This document shows, piece after piece, positions 1 to 8,371 of a stretch of DNA of 64,000 bases. The DNA lies in contig CAJOIQ010000008.1 in NCBI GenBank assembly GCA_905234795.1, positions 29,308 through 93,307 of the forward strand. The letters run 5' to 3'. Numbering within the stretch: position 1 is the stretch's first letter; each line of letters opens with the position of its first letter. The position numbers and the translations under genes were made by a program. Under the pieces are notes generated by a model that saw only the letters and a program-made list of their open reading frames with translations, was not told the origin of the DNA and made no database searches. The stretch is from an uncultured Bacteroidales bacterium. GTDB taxonomy: Bacteria; Bacteroidota; Bacteroidia; Bacteroidales; UBA932.

Positions 1-452
1 TGGCGCACAAGATGGGCTACCGGGAGCTCCTGTTCCTGGACAGCGCCACGCACAGCCACATCGAGGAATTCGGCTCCTCCAACTTCTTCGGCATCAAGCA
101 CGGCTGCTATGTAACGCCCAACTCCCCCAGCGTACTGCCTTCCATCACCAACAAGTCCCTGCGCAAACTGGCCGAGGAAATGGGCTTGAAGGTTGAACGC
201 CGTACCATCTTCATCGACGAGCTGGAAACCTTCGAGGAAGTGAACTCCTGCGGCACGGCGGTGGTGATTACCCCTATCTCCCGCATCGACGACAAAGTTA
301 CGCTGGAAAGCGGCACCATCACCCGGGAATACAAGTATGCCGACGTGTGCGGTCCCATCTCCGAAAAACTCTATCACCGCATGGTGAACATCCAGAAGGG
401 CGTGGAGGAAGACCCGTACGGCTGGTGCATGTTTGTGAACGACCCTAAATAA
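1..452 (+). CDS. ilvE: Branched-chain amino acid aminotransferase, C-terminal part (5' end outside window)
   Basis: PLP-dependent transaminase that interconverts Leu/Ile/Val and their 2-oxo acids. The reading frame is open from base 3, so the gene begins upstream of the window; the ATG at 12 is internal. The visible part carries fold-type IV transaminase features, including the segment around FFGIKHGCYVTPNSPSVLPS, the SITNKSLRKLAEEMGLKVERR region and the conserved EVNSCGTAVVITPI stretch near the C-terminus. The catalytic lysine lies upstream and is not seen. Its stop codon overlaps the next start (TAATG), so the downstream TPR gene is co-transcribed. The neighbouring 2-oxoacid:ferredoxin oxidoreductase could use the 2-oxo acids it produces, which is an inference from context. 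Family assignment is firm. Confidence 0.9.
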   Translation, partial: AHKMGYRELLFLDSATHSHIEEFGSSNFFGIKHGCYVTPNSPSVLPSITNKSLRKLAEEMGLKVERRTIFIDELETFEEVNSCGTAVVITPISRIDDKVTLESGTITREYKYADVCGPISEKLYHRMVNIQKGVEEDPYGWCMFVNDPK

Positions 453-712
453 TGAAAGACAGGATTTCCGCGCTCCTTGCCCGGGACAGGGCCGACGAAG
501 TCATCGCCCTCATGGAAAGCTATGACGGGCCCATGGACGACGCCCTGTACTACCTTCTGGGCAACGCCTGGCGCAAAAAGGGAAACTGGCAGATGGCCAT
601 GAACAACTACCTGGAAGCCGTAAGGATCAATCCGGACAGTCCCGCGGCGCAAGCGTTGGAGATAGCTAACGAAATCCTGGATTTCTACAACAAGGATATG
701 TACAACCAATAA
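452..712 (+). CDS. Small TPR-like protein
   Basis: An 86-residue soluble protein with no signal peptide or membrane segment. Residues about 30-65 (ALYYLLGNAWRKKGNWQMAM, then NYLEAVRINPDSPAA) match one tetratricopeptide repeat plus a flanking helix, so it is probably a small helical scaffold that binds another protein. It starts inside the ilvE stop codon and ends 9 bases before korD. It is therefore embedded in the ilvE-kor transcription unit. Its partner cannot be read from sequence; a role in assembling the oxidoreductase is possible but only suggested by position. Confidence 0.75.
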   Translation: MKDRISALLARDRADEVIALMESYDGPMDDALYYLLGNAWRKKGNWQMAMNNYLEAVRINPDSPAAQALEIANEILDFYNKDMYNQ

Positions 713-721
713 TTAATAACT

Positions 722-949
722 ATGGCTAAAATGAAAGGCGCGACAGTAGTCGACACCGAACGTTGCAAAGGCTGCAGCCTTTGTGTGGTGGCCTGTCCCC
801 TTCACGTCCTGGAGCTCTCCAAGACCGTGAACCAGAAAGGCTACAACTATGCCCAGGCCGCCCTGGAGGACACTTGCACGGGATGCGCATCCTGTGCAAT
901 CGTGTGCCCGGACGGATGTATTACCGTTTATCGTAAAAAGGAGGAATAG
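722..949 (+). CDS. korD: 2-oxoacid:ferredoxin oxidoreductase, delta (4Fe-4S ferredoxin) subunit
   Basis: A 75-residue two-cluster ferredoxin. It has two CxxCxxCxxxC motifs, CKGCSLCVVACP near residue 15 and CTGCASCAIVCP near residue 52, which should hold two [4Fe-4S] clusters that pass electrons from the thiamine-diphosphate site to ferredoxin. It is the first of four tightly packed genes in the order delta, alpha, beta, gamma, usual for four-subunit 2-oxoglutarate (Kor) or 2-oxoisovalerate (Vor) oxidoreductases. The substrate cannot be decided from this subunit; linkage to ilvE makes branched-chain 2-oxo acids a serious alternative to 2-oxoglutarate. Confidence 0.9.
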   Translation: MAKMKGATVVDTERCKGCSLCVVACPLHVLELSKTVNQKGYNYAQAALEDTCTGCASCAIVCPDGCITVYRKKEE

Positions 950-952
950 ACC

Positions 953-2035
953 ATGGCAGAGAAAGAAGTTACCTTGATGAAAGGCAATGAGGCCATTGCC
1001 CATGCCGCCATCCGCTGCGGCTGCGACGGATATTTCGGCTATCCTATCACTCCCCAGAGCGAAGTCCTGGAAACTCTGGCCGCCGAGAAACCCTGGGAAA
1101 CCACCGGCATGGTGGTCCTGCAGGCCGAGAGTGAAGTGGCATCCATCAACATGGTCTACGGCGGTGCCGCCACCGGCAAGCGCGTGATGACCTCCTCCTC
1201 CAGCCCGGGCATTTCCCTGATGCAGGAGGGTATCTCCTATATGGCGGGTGCCGAGCTTCCCGCCCTCATCGTGAACGTTTCCCGCGGCGGCCCCGGCCTG
1301 GGCACCATCCAGCCCAGCCAGGCCGACTATTTCCAGACCGTCAAGGGCGGCGGCCACGGAGACTACCGGCTCATCACCCTGGCCCCGGCATCGGTGCAGG
1401 AAATGGCCGACTTCGTGGACCTGGCCTTTGAACTGGCGTTCAAATACCGTAACCCGGCCATGATCCTTTCCGACGGCGCCATCGGCCAGATGATGGAAAA
1501 AGTGGTGCTCCCGCCTTTCAAGCCGCGCCGCACGGAGGAACAGATTGCCAAGGAATGCCCCTGGGCCACCACCGGCCGCATCGGCATGCGCAAGCCCAAC
1601 ATCATCACTTCCCTGGAACTCCGTTCCGAAGAAATGGAGCAGAACAACCTGCGCATCCAGGCCAAGTACCGCGTGATTGAGGAAAAAGAAGTGCGTTATG
1701 AGGAATACATGACCGACGACGCCGACTTCCTCATTGTGGCCTTCGGCAGCGCCGCCCGCATCTCCAAGAAGGTGATTGCCATTGCCCGCGAACAGGGCAT
1801 CAAGGTGGGTCTGCTCCGTCCCATCACCCTGTGGCCGTTCCCGTACAGGAGAATCGGCGAGCTGGGCAAGAAGATGAAAGGCATCCTTTCCCTGGAAATC
1901 AACGCCGGCCAGATGGTGGAAGACGTCCGCCTGGCCGTGGAATGCAAGGTTCCGGTGCAGTGGTACGGCCGTCTGGGCGGTATTATCCCGGAGCCCGAAG
2001 AAGTGGTTGAACAGATTAAGAAAATGACCCTCTAA
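953..2035 (+). CDS. korA: 2-oxoacid:ferredoxin oxidoreductase, alpha subunit (KorA/VorB family)
   Basis: A 360-residue alpha subunit of a CoA-acylating 2-oxoacid:ferredoxin oxidoreductase. The N-terminal pyrimidine-binding domain shows GNEAIAHAAIRCGCDGYFGY followed by PITPQSEV, and the middle carries the TSSSSPGISLMQEG segment typical of the family. The C-terminal third (FLIVAFGSAARISKKVI, then GLLRPITLWPFP) is the transketolase-C-like domain. With the beta subunit it forms the TPP site that decarboxylates the 2-oxo acid and makes acyl-CoA plus reduced ferredoxin. It starts 3 bases after korD. Length is normal. The Kor versus Vor naming is uncertain; the family is not. Confidence 0.93.
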   Translation: MAEKEVTLMKGNEAIAHAAIRCGCDGYFGYPITPQSEVLETLAAEKPWETTGMVVLQAESEVASINMVYGGAATGKRVMTSSSSPGISLMQEGISYMAGAELPALIVNVSRGGPGLGTIQPSQADYFQTVKGGGHGDYRLITLAPASVQEMADFVDLAFELAFKYRNPAMILSDGAIGQMMEKVVLPPFKPRRTEEQIAKECPWATTGRIGMRKPNIITSLELRSEEMEQNNLRIQAKYRVIEEKEVRYEEYMTDDADFLIVAFGSAARISKKVIAIAREQGIKVGLLRPITLWPFPYRRIGELGKKMKGILSLEINAGQMVEDVRLAVECKVPVQWYGRLGGIIPEPEEVVEQIKKMTL

Positions 2036-2048
2036 AGTGCAGCGCCTT

Positions 2049-2816
2049 ATGACTAGAGAAGAAATCATCAGACCGGAAAACCTGGTTTACAAGAAACCGG
2101 AACTGCTCAATGACGTGCCCATGCATTACTGCCCGGGCTGCAGCCACGGCGTGGTGCACAAACTGGTTTCCGAGGTTATCATGGAGATGGGCATGGCCGA
2201 AAAGACCATTGCCATCTCTCCCGTAGGATGCGCCGTTTTCGCCTACAAATACATCGATGTGGACTGGCAGGAAGCCGCCCACGGCCGCGCACCGGCACTG
2301 GCCAGCGCCGTCAAGCGCCTGTGGCCGGACCGCCTGGTGTTCACGTATCAGGGAGACGGTGACCTGGCCTGCATCGGCACGGCCGAGACCATCCACGCCC
2401 TCAACCGCGGGGAGAACATCACCATCATCTTCATCAACAACGCCATCTATGGTATGACGGGCGGCCAGATGGCCCCCACCACCCTGCTGGGCATGAAAAC
2501 AGTCACCTGCCCCTATGGCCGTGACCCCAAGCTTCACGGTTACCCGCTCAAGATGGCCGATATCGCCGCCCAGCTGGAAGGTACCTGCTATGTAACGCGT
2601 CAAAGCGTGGAAAATACAGGCGCCATCCTCAAGGCCAAGAAGGCCATCCGCAAGGCGTTCGATTACTCCATGCAAGGCAAGGGTTCCAACCTGGTGGAGA
2701 TTGTGTCCACCTGCAACACCAACTGGAGGATGAGCCCGGACAAAGCCAACAAGTGGATGGAAGAAAACATGGTCCCGTTCTACCCGCTCGGAGACCTCAA
2801 GGACAACGGTAAATAG
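2049..2816 (+). CDS. korB: 2-oxoacid:ferredoxin oxidoreductase, beta (TPP-binding) subunit
   Basis: The beta subunit binds thiamine diphosphate. The TPP motif is visible as GDGDLACIGTAETIHALNRG with the later NNAIYGMTGGQMAPTT segment, and cysteines of the HYCPGCSHG motif near the N-terminus fit the cluster-proximal site. The ORF track begins at a GTG at 2037. I prefer the ATG at 2049, giving 255 residues, because MTREEIIRPENLVYKKPELL is a plausible native N-terminus and the four codons before it look like spacer. It lies directly after korA and 8 bases before korC. Confidence 0.92.
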   Translation: MTREEIIRPENLVYKKPELLNDVPMHYCPGCSHGVVHKLVSEVIMEMGMAEKTIAISPVGCAVFAYKYIDVDWQEAAHGRAPALASAVKRLWPDRLVFTYQGDGDLACIGTAETIHALNRGENITIIFINNAIYGMTGGQMAPTTLLGMKTVTCPYGRDPKLHGYPLKMADIAAQLEGTCYVTRQSVENTGAILKAKKAIRKAFDYSMQGKGSNLVEIVSTCNTNWRMSPDKANKWMEENMVPFYPLGDLKDNGK

Positions 2817-2824
2817 GACAGCTT

Positions 2825-3367
2825 ATGACACACGAAATCATTATATCCGGATTCGGAGGACAAGGTGTCCTCTCCATGGGTAAAATCCTGGCCTACAGCG
2901 GCCTGATGGAAGACAAGGAAGTGACCTGGATGCCTGCCTACGGTCCCGAGCAGCGCGGCGGCACGGCCAATGTGACCGTCATCGTGAGCGACGAACCCGT
3001 GTCGTCCCCCATCCTTTCCTCCTACGACACAGCCATCGTCCTGAACCAGCCTTCCCTGGAGAAATTCGAGAAGAAGGTCAAGAAGGGCGGCACCCTCATC
3101 TATGACGGCTACGGCATCACGGTCCCGCCCACGCGCAAGGACATCAACGTGTACCGTATTGACGCCATGGACAAGGCGGCCGAAATGAACATGATCAAGG
3201 TGTTCAATATGGTGGTGCTGGGCGGCTTGCTCAAGGTGCATCCCATCGTGAGCATCGAGAGCGTGCTCAAGGCCCTGCGCAAAACACTTCCCGAACGGCA
3301 TCACCACCTCATTCCCATGAATGAGGAGGCCATCCGCCTGGGAATGGACATCATCCAGAAGCAATAA
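2825..3367 (+). CDS. korC: 2-oxoacid:ferredoxin oxidoreductase, gamma subunit
   Basis: A 180-residue gamma subunit. It opens with EIIISGFGGQGVLSMGKILA and contains the WMPAYGPEQRGGTANVTVIV segment, both signatures of the pyruvate/ketoisovalerate oxidoreductase gamma family. It completes the Kor/Vor enzyme and is the last gene of the operon. A strong hairpin with a T-rich tail begins 3 bases after the stop codon, so transcription probably ends here. The next gene, the UvrD/PcrA helicase, is on the opposite strand and converges on the same terminator. Confidence 0.92.
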   Translation: MTHEIIISGFGGQGVLSMGKILAYSGLMEDKEVTWMPAYGPEQRGGTANVTVIVSDEPVSSPILSSYDTAIVLNQPSLEKFEKKVKKGGTLIYDGYGITVPPTRKDINVYRIDAMDKAAEMNMIKVFNMVVLGGLLKVHPIVSIESVLKALRKTLPERHHHLIPMNEEAIRLGMDIIQKQ

Positions 3368-3369
3368 GA

Positions 3370-3402
3370 AGAATGCCAGCCACGCGGCTGGCATTCTTTA
3401 TA
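3370..3402 (+). terminator. Rho-independent terminator after korC
   Basis: An 11-bp perfect stem, GAATGCCAGCC / GGCTGGCATTC, with an ACGC loop is followed by TTTATATA. It sits just after the korC stop codon and overlaps the stop of the converging helicase gene, so it may act in both directions. The T-rich tail is better on the plus strand. Confidence 0.9.
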
Positions 3403-5800
3403 TATGACGGAGTTTGGCGAACTTCAGAATCAGGAGTTTCTCCCCGTACTGGTCAAAGGCAATCTTGGCCTTGAGGTCCGGAACCTGACCGTAGATTTCC
3501 AGCACCTTACCGGCACCGAAGCGGTTGTGCTCGATGCGGTCCCCTACCTTGAAAGAGGTCATGGGTTCCGGCACAAAGTTGGGGTCTATCACTGCCGGCT
3601 TCTCCGGTATTACTGTACGTTTCACCGGCTCACTTGCAGGGCCAGAGGAGGGAACAGATTTCCCGTCACTAAAATGAGGGCCGATGTTCCGGGAAATCTG
3701 TCCCCCCCTCCCGGCCATTCGACCGGCACCGGGGAAGGGTGAAAGGTTTGTTTTCCCTTCCCAGGTGACGGAAAAACCGTCAGCTTCCCATGGCTCAAAG
3801 GACTCTTTGCGTAAGGGTTTATCTAGGTACTGGGGGGCGAGTTCGCGGAGGAAGCGGCTGGGGCCGTTGGATTCGTGCTTGCCGTTGCGCATGCGCGTTT
3901 CGGCAAAGCTGAGGGAAACGGCCTTTTTGGCACGGGTGATGGCCACGTAGAACAGACGGCGTTCTTCCTCCAGATCCTGCGGAGTGAGCATCCAGCCGCC
4001 GGAGGGAAACAGATTCTCCTCCATGCCGGCCACGAATACATAGGGGAATTCCAGGCCCTTGGCGGTGTGTACGGTCATCAGGGCCACTTTGTTGTTGGTC
4101 TCGTCATCGGCCACGTCCACGTTGGAGAGCAGGGACACGTTCTCCAGATAGTCGGCCAGGGTGACCGTGGGTTTTTGGTCCACGGCGTCGGGGTCTACAT
4201 CGGCCTCCACGTCCTCCACGTATTCCTTGACGCTGTTCAGCAGTTCCTCCACGTTGGCAAAGCGGGACTGGCCTTCGATGGAGGTATCGGCCTTGTAAAA
4301 GAGGTACAGGCCGCTCTCCTGGGCCAGGGACATGGCTACGTCGTAGGCGTCTCCGTGCACGGCATCCTGCGCGGCCTTTTCCATGAAGGTGCAGAAAGCG
4401 CGGATTTTGCCGATGGCCGCTCCCTTGAGGCCATAGTCCTCCAGATTGGGCAGAGCCGCAGCTTTGAACAGGGAAACCATATTTTGCCTGGCGGCTTCTA
4501 AGAGAGCGTCCATGGAGGTGCCGCCTATACCGCGGGCGGGCTTGTTCACCACGCGCTTGAACGATTCATCGTCATTGAGATTCACCGCAAGCTTGAAATA
4601 GGCCATCATGTCCTTCACTTCCAGCCGTTCGAAGAAGGAATTGCCGGAGAAGATCATGTAGGGAATGTTGCGGCGGCGCAGCTGCTCTTCCAGCGCGCGG
4701 GATTGGGAATTAGTGCGGTACAGGATGGCAAAATCCTCATACTCACACTGTTCCGCGCGCATACGGGTGAGGATGGAAGAGGCTATCTGCATGGCTTCTT
4801 CCTGTTCCGTGAAAGTGCGCACCAGGTGGATCTTCTCCCCTTCCTCCCCCATGGACACGCAGTTCTTGGGGATGCGGCCTTCGTTGTGGGCGATGAGGGC
4901 GTTGGCGGCGTTCACGATGGTGGCCGTACTGCGGTAATTGCGTTCCAGGCGGAAGAGCCGGGCCGTGGGGAAATCCTTCTGAAAATTGAGAATATTCTGG
5001 ATTTGAGCGCCGCGGAAACCGTAAATGGATTGGGAATCGTCTCCCACCACACACAGGTTCTTGTGACCTGCCGCCAGCTTGCGCAGGATGAGGTACTGGG
5101 CCATGTTGGTATCCTGGTACTCATCCACCACGATATGGTCGAATCGGCCGGCGATATCGGCCAGGGCATCCTCCGACTTCTTGAGGAGGAGGTTCATGTA
5201 CAGGAGAATGTCATCAAAGTCCATCACCCCCGACTGCTGGCATTTCTGACAGTACAGCTGGTAGATGCGGTAGATTTCCGGCTTCTTGTGCGCATTGTCG
5301 GCCTCCCGGTATCCGCCGGCGCCGTTCATGTAGGGCGTGGGGGTGACGAGGTCGTTCTTGGCCTTGGAGATGCGGGAAAGCACTTCCTTGGGTTTGTACA
5401 GTTTGTCGTCCAGGTTGAGCTGGGCGATGCAGGCCTTGACGGCGCTCACGGAATCCGTGGTATCGTAGATGGTGAAGGTGGCGGGGAAGCCGATGACCCC
5501 GGCGTAATCCCGCAGGAAGCGGATGAAGACGGAGTGGAAGGTGCCCATCCACAGGCGGCGGGCCTTGCGCTCACCCACCATGAGGGCGATGCGTTCCTTC
5601 ATTTCTCCGGCGGCCTTTTTGGTAAAAGTCAGGGCCAGGATGCGCTCTGGGGGCACACCCTGCTCAATCAAATACGCTATCCGTGAGGTAAGTACACGGG
5701 TTTTGCCGGAACCGGCCCCCGCCACTATTAGCATGGGGCCTTGCGTACATGTTACTGCGGCTGATTGTTCCCCGTTCAGGGACGCCAGGATCTCACTCAT
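3398..5800 (-). CDS. pcrA: UvrD/PcrA-type superfamily 1 DNA helicase
   Basis: An 800-residue ATP-dependent 3'-5' DNA helicase for nucleotide excision and mismatch repair. All SF1A motifs are visible in order: Q motif LNGEQSAAVT, Walker A GAGSGKTRVLTSRIA, motif II DEYQDTN, motif III GDDSQSIYGFRGA, motif V MTVHTAKGLEF and motif VI VAITRAKK. The last 50 residues, FKVGDRIEHNRFGAGKVLEI and onward, are the Tudor-like C-terminal domain of PcrA. I start at the ATG at 5800 (MSEILASLNGEQ) rather than the track's 5872, whose extra 24 residues overlap the nqrA promoter region. Residues about 697-718, in the linker before the C-terminal domain, are encoded by a palindromic insertion described separately. 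Confidence 0.93.
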   Translation of the reverse strand: MSEILASLNGEQSAAVTCTQGPMLIVAGAGSGKTRVLTSRIAYLIEQGVPPERILALTFTKKAAGEMKERIALMVGERKARRLWMGTFHSVFIRFLRDYAGVIGFPATFTIYDTTDSVSAVKACIAQLNLDDKLYKPKEVLSRISKAKNDLVTPTPYMNGAGGYREADNAHKKPEIYRIYQLYCQKCQQSGVMDFDDILLYMNLLLKKSEDALADIAGRFDHIVVDEYQDTNMAQYLILRKLAAGHKNLCVVGDDSQSIYGFRGAQIQNILNFQKDFPTARLFRLERNYRSTATIVNAANALIAHNEGRIPKNCVSMGEEGEKIHLVRTFTEQEEAMQIASSILTRMRAEQCEYEDFAILYRTNSQSRALEEQLRRRNIPYMIFSGNSFFERLEVKDMMAYFKLAVNLNDDESFKRVVNKPARGIGGTSMDALLEAARQNMVSLFKAAALPNLEDYGLKGAAIGKIRAFCTFMEKAAQDAVHGDAYDVAMSLAQESGLYLFYKADTSIEGQSRFANVEELLNSVKEYVEDVEADVDPDAVDQKPTVTLADYLENVSLLSNVDVADDETNNKVALMTVHTAKGLEFPYVFVAGMEENLFPSGGWMLTPQDLEEERRLFYVAITRAKKAVSLSFAETRMRNGKHESNGPSRFLRELAPQYLDKPLRKESFEPWEADGFSVTWEGKTNLSPFPGAGRMAGRGGQISRNIGPHFSDGKSVPSSGPASEPVKRTVIPEKPAVIDPNFVPEPMTSFKVGDRIEHNRFGAGKVLEIYGQVPDLKAKIAFDQYGEKLLILKFAKLRHI
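3647..3711 (-). repeat. In-frame palindromic insertion element in the helicase gene
   Basis: Two self-complementary arms, about GGAGGGAACAGATTTCCCG on the left and CGGGAAATCTGTCCCC on the right, flank a core containing ACTAAAATGAGGGCCGATGT. Within a 28-base alignment this core agrees with the two rfbD elements at about 21 positions, including the block GGCCGATG. The arms are unrelated to the rfbD arms. The element lies in the poorly conserved linker of the helicase and keeps the reading frame open. Confidence 0.65.
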
Positions 5801-5842
5801 ATCTACCCTCAAATTTATATGCGAAAATAGCGATTTTTTTCG

Positions 5843-5850
5843 TATCTTCG
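5843..5850 (+). promoter_or_regulatory. Possible -7 promoter element for the nqr operon
   Basis: TATCTTCG resembles the Bacteroidota -7 box TAnnTTTG and lies 38 bases before the nqrA start. No clear -33 TTTG is present at the right distance, so this is a weak call. The same octamer occurs at 57048 before another operon. Confidence 0.4.
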
Positions 5851-5852
5851 CC

Positions 5853-5872
5853 GTGTATTTCGGCAAATACAC
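5853..5872. promoter_or_regulatory. Perfect palindrome upstream of nqrA, candidate operator
   Basis: GTGTATTT, CGGC, AAATACAC is an 8-bp perfect inverted repeat with a 4-base spacer. It lies directly after the possible -7 element and 16 bases before the nqrA start, in the divergent region between the helicase and nqr genes. The position suits a repressor or redox-sensor site, or a 5' UTR hairpin. The binding protein is unknown. Confidence 0.4.
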
Positions 5873-5887
5873 AAAACTTTTACAATA

Positions 5888-7213
5888 ATGTCAAACAATC
5901 TCGATTTGAAGAAGGGTCTGAACGTTCCCGTTAAGGGCGTTGCAGCCCCTGTCGTCATCAAAACCGTGACTCCTGACGTTGTTGCCGTGAAGCCCACCGA
6001 CTACTTCGGCCTGGTCCCCAGGCTGCTGGTCAAGGAAGGCGACTCGGTGCAGGCTGGCTCTCCGGTGATGGCCGACAAAATGCATCCCGAGATTCTGTTC
6101 ACCAGTCCCGTCAGCGGTACGGTGCAGGAAATCGTCAGGGGTGCCAAGAGAAAATTGCTGGCAGTTCTGGTAAAGGCCGATGTCAAACAGGTTTATGTAG
6201 ACTTTGGCAAGGAGGCGCCCAAGGACGCCGCCGCCGTCAAGGCTCTCCTCCTCAAGACGGGCCTGTGGGGTACCCTGGTTCAGCGTCCCTACGGCGTCAT
6301 GGCCGGCCTGGATGTCACGCCCAAGGCAATTTTCATTTCCACTTTCAGCACGGCTCCGCTTGCGGCCGATACCGATTACGTCCTGGGAGACGCTCTGGCC
6401 GATTTCCAGGCCGGTGTGAACGCCCTGGCCAAGGTAGCCCCCGTGCACGTTTCCATCCACAAGGGTGAATCGGCCTTTGTCAAGGTGAAGGACGCCACCC
6501 TCCATGTGGTGAGCGGTCCGCACCCCGCCGGCAACGTGGGCGTGCAGATCAGCCACATCTCCCCCATCCAGAAGGGAGACACCGTGTGGACCATGAATCC
6601 GCTCCATGTGGCCGCCCTGGGTCATGTGGTGAACACCGGCAAGCTGGAACTCACCCGCAAGGTGGCCGTCACCGGCCCCGCAGCCGAAAAACTCGGCTAT
6701 GTGGTGGCCCTTCCCGGCACGCCCGTCAAGCAACTCACCAGCGTGGGTGAAGGCGTGCGCGTGGTGGGAGGAGACGTCCTTTCCGGCGAAAACCTGGGAG
6801 CCGACGGATACCTGGGCATGTTCCAGAGCCAGCTCACCCTTCTCAAGGAGGGTTATGAGCGCGAGTGGTTCGGCTGGGCCAAGCCTTTCCGTCCCAAGGT
6901 GCACAGTTCTTCCTGGTGCTACTTCTCCTGGCTCACCCCCAAGAAGGAGTACGACATGAACACCAACCTGCACGGCGGTCCCCGCGCCTTCGTAGAGACC
7001 AAATGCTTCGAGGATGTCACCCCCATGGACATCTTCCCCATCTATCTCATCAAGGCCTGCCTGGCCGGAGACATTGAGAAGATGGAGAAATTCGGCATCT
7101 ACGAAGTCCTGCCCGAGGACCTTGCCCTGTGCGACTATGTAGACCCTTCCAAGAACGAGATCCAGGCCTATATCCAGAAGGGTATCGACCTCATGATCAA
7201 AGAAATGGCATAA
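5888..7213 (+). CDS. nqrA: Na+-translocating NADH:quinone reductase subunit A
   Basis: A 441-residue peripheral subunit of Na+-NQR, the pump that couples NADH oxidation by quinone to Na+ export. The N-terminal half is a biotinyl/lipoyl-like domain (LVPRLLVKEGDSVQAGSPVM, then SPVSGTVQEIVRGAKRKLLA). The C-terminal part holds the conserved FVETKCFEDVTPMDIFPIYL segment. There is no transmembrane segment, as expected for the subunit that contributes to the quinone site. It is the first gene of a complete nqrABCDEF operon with short gaps throughout. Length is normal and the start codon is unambiguous. Confidence 0.96.
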   Translation: MSNNLDLKKGLNVPVKGVAAPVVIKTVTPDVVAVKPTDYFGLVPRLLVKEGDSVQAGSPVMADKMHPEILFTSPVSGTVQEIVRGAKRKLLAVLVKADVKQVYVDFGKEAPKDAAAVKALLLKTGLWGTLVQRPYGVMAGLDVTPKAIFISTFSTAPLAADTDYVLGDALADFQAGVNALAKVAPVHVSIHKGESAFVKVKDATLHVVSGPHPAGNVGVQISHISPIQKGDTVWTMNPLHVAALGHVVNTGKLELTRKVAVTGPAAEKLGYVVALPGTPVKQLTSVGEGVRVVGGDVLSGENLGADGYLGMFQSQLTLLKEGYEREWFGWAKPFRPKVHSSSWCYFSWLTPKKEYDMNTNLHGGPRAFVETKCFEDVTPMDIFPIYLIKACLAGDIEKMEKFGIYEVLPEDLALCDYVDPSKNEIQAYIQKGIDLMIKEMA

Positions 7214-7216
7214 GCT

Positions 7217-8359
7217 ATGGCAGAAGAAATGAAACCTGGCCTTTTTGAAAAAGGCGGCAAGCTGTACTGGCTGCATTCTTCCATCGACGCTTTCGACACC
7301 TTCCTGCGCGTTCCCGGCACCGTAACGGCCAAGGGAGCACATGTGCGTGACGGTATCGACCTCAAGCGCGTGATGATCATGGTGGTCATCGCCCTGGTGC
7401 CTGCCGCTCTGTTCGGCATGTACAACGTGGGTCTTCAGACCTCTACCCTCTATGGCCTCAACTGGACCTTCTGGCACATGTTCTTCTATGGACTGCTCCG
7501 GATGCTGCCCCTGTTCGTGGTCTCCTACGCCGTGGGTCTCGCCATCGAGTTCGGCAGCGCCCAAATCCGCGGTGAAGAAGTGAACGAAGGTTACCTGGTA
7601 ACCGGTTTCCTCATTCCGCTCATCGTCCCGGTGGATGTTCCGCTGTGGATGCTGGCCCTGGCCGTGGCCTTCTCCGTCATCTTCGTGAAAGAAGTCTTCG
7701 GCGGCACCGGCATGAATATCTGGAACCCCGCTCTGGTGGCCCGCGCCTTCCTGTTCTTCTCCTATCCTTCCAGCATGTCCGGCTCCTCCGTGTGGGTCTC
7801 CAAGACCTGGGCCGGTCTGGGTGACGTGGATGCCATTTCGGCCGCCACTCCCCTGGCCATCGCCCACGACGCCGGCATCGAAGGCCTCACTTCCCAGTAT
7901 TCCTTCATGGACATGTTCTACGGCTTCATCCCCGGTTCCACCGGTGAGACTTCCGTGATCGCCATCCTCCTGGGCGCCATCCTCCTGGTTTGGACGGGCG
8001 TGGCCTCCTGGAAGATCATGGTGAGCTCGGTGGCCGGCGGCCTGCTCATCGGCTGGCTGGGCCAGCTGGGCGGCGCCACTCAGCTTCCCTGCTACTATCA
8101 GCTGGTCATGGGCGGCTTCCTCTTCGGCTCCGTCTTCATGGCTACAGACCCTGTCACCGCCGCACAGACCGAAACCGGCAAATGGATTTACGGTTTCCTG
8201 GTGGGTGCCCTGGCCGTGATCGTGCGTCTGTGGAACCCCGGCTACATGGAAGGTATGATGCTGGCCATCCTGCTCATGAACACCATGGCCCCGCTCATCG
8301 ACCACTGCGTGGTTTCCGTGCACACCTCCCGTCGTGCCAAAAAAGCCCTAACCGTTTAA
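7217..8359 (+). CDS. nqrB: Na+-translocating NADH:quinone reductase subunit B
   Basis: A 380-residue polytopic membrane subunit of Na+-NQR, homologous to RnfD, with about ten hydrophobic segments. It carries a covalently bound FMN in the family. The sequence has FGGTGMNIWNPALVARAF and, at the expected flavinylation region, DAISAATPLAIAHDAG, where relatives usually have SGAT. The threonine is kept but the glycine is alanine here. NqrB also forms the membrane core through which Na+ passes. It starts 3 bases after nqrA and is followed by nqrC after 12 bases. Confidence 0.95.
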   Translation: MAEEMKPGLFEKGGKLYWLHSSIDAFDTFLRVPGTVTAKGAHVRDGIDLKRVMIMVVIALVPAALFGMYNVGLQTSTLYGLNWTFWHMFFYGLLRMLPLFVVSYAVGLAIEFGSAQIRGEEVNEGYLVTGFLIPLIVPVDVPLWMLALAVAFSVIFVKEVFGGTGMNIWNPALVARAFLFFSYPSSMSGSSVWVSKTWAGLGDVDAISAATPLAIAHDAGIEGLTSQYSFMDMFYGFIPGSTGETSVIAILLGAILLVWTGVASWKIMVSSVAGGLLIGWLGQLGGATQLPCYYQLVMGGFLFGSVFMATDPVTAAQTETGKWIYGFLVGALAVIVRLWNPGYMEGMMLAILLMNTMAPLIDHCVVSVHTSRRAKKALTV

Positions 8360-8371
8360 AGGAATTGCGCC

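Noticed and set aside
713-2068. Long antisense ORF of 451 residues (minus strand) over korA
   Set aside because: It is a shadow of GC-rich codon use in korD/korA; no protein family features, no promoter or start context.
5891-8323. Antisense ORF of 810 residues over nqrA/nqrB
   Set aside because: His/Gly/Val-rich low-complexity translation opposite well-recognised nqr genes; a composition artefact.
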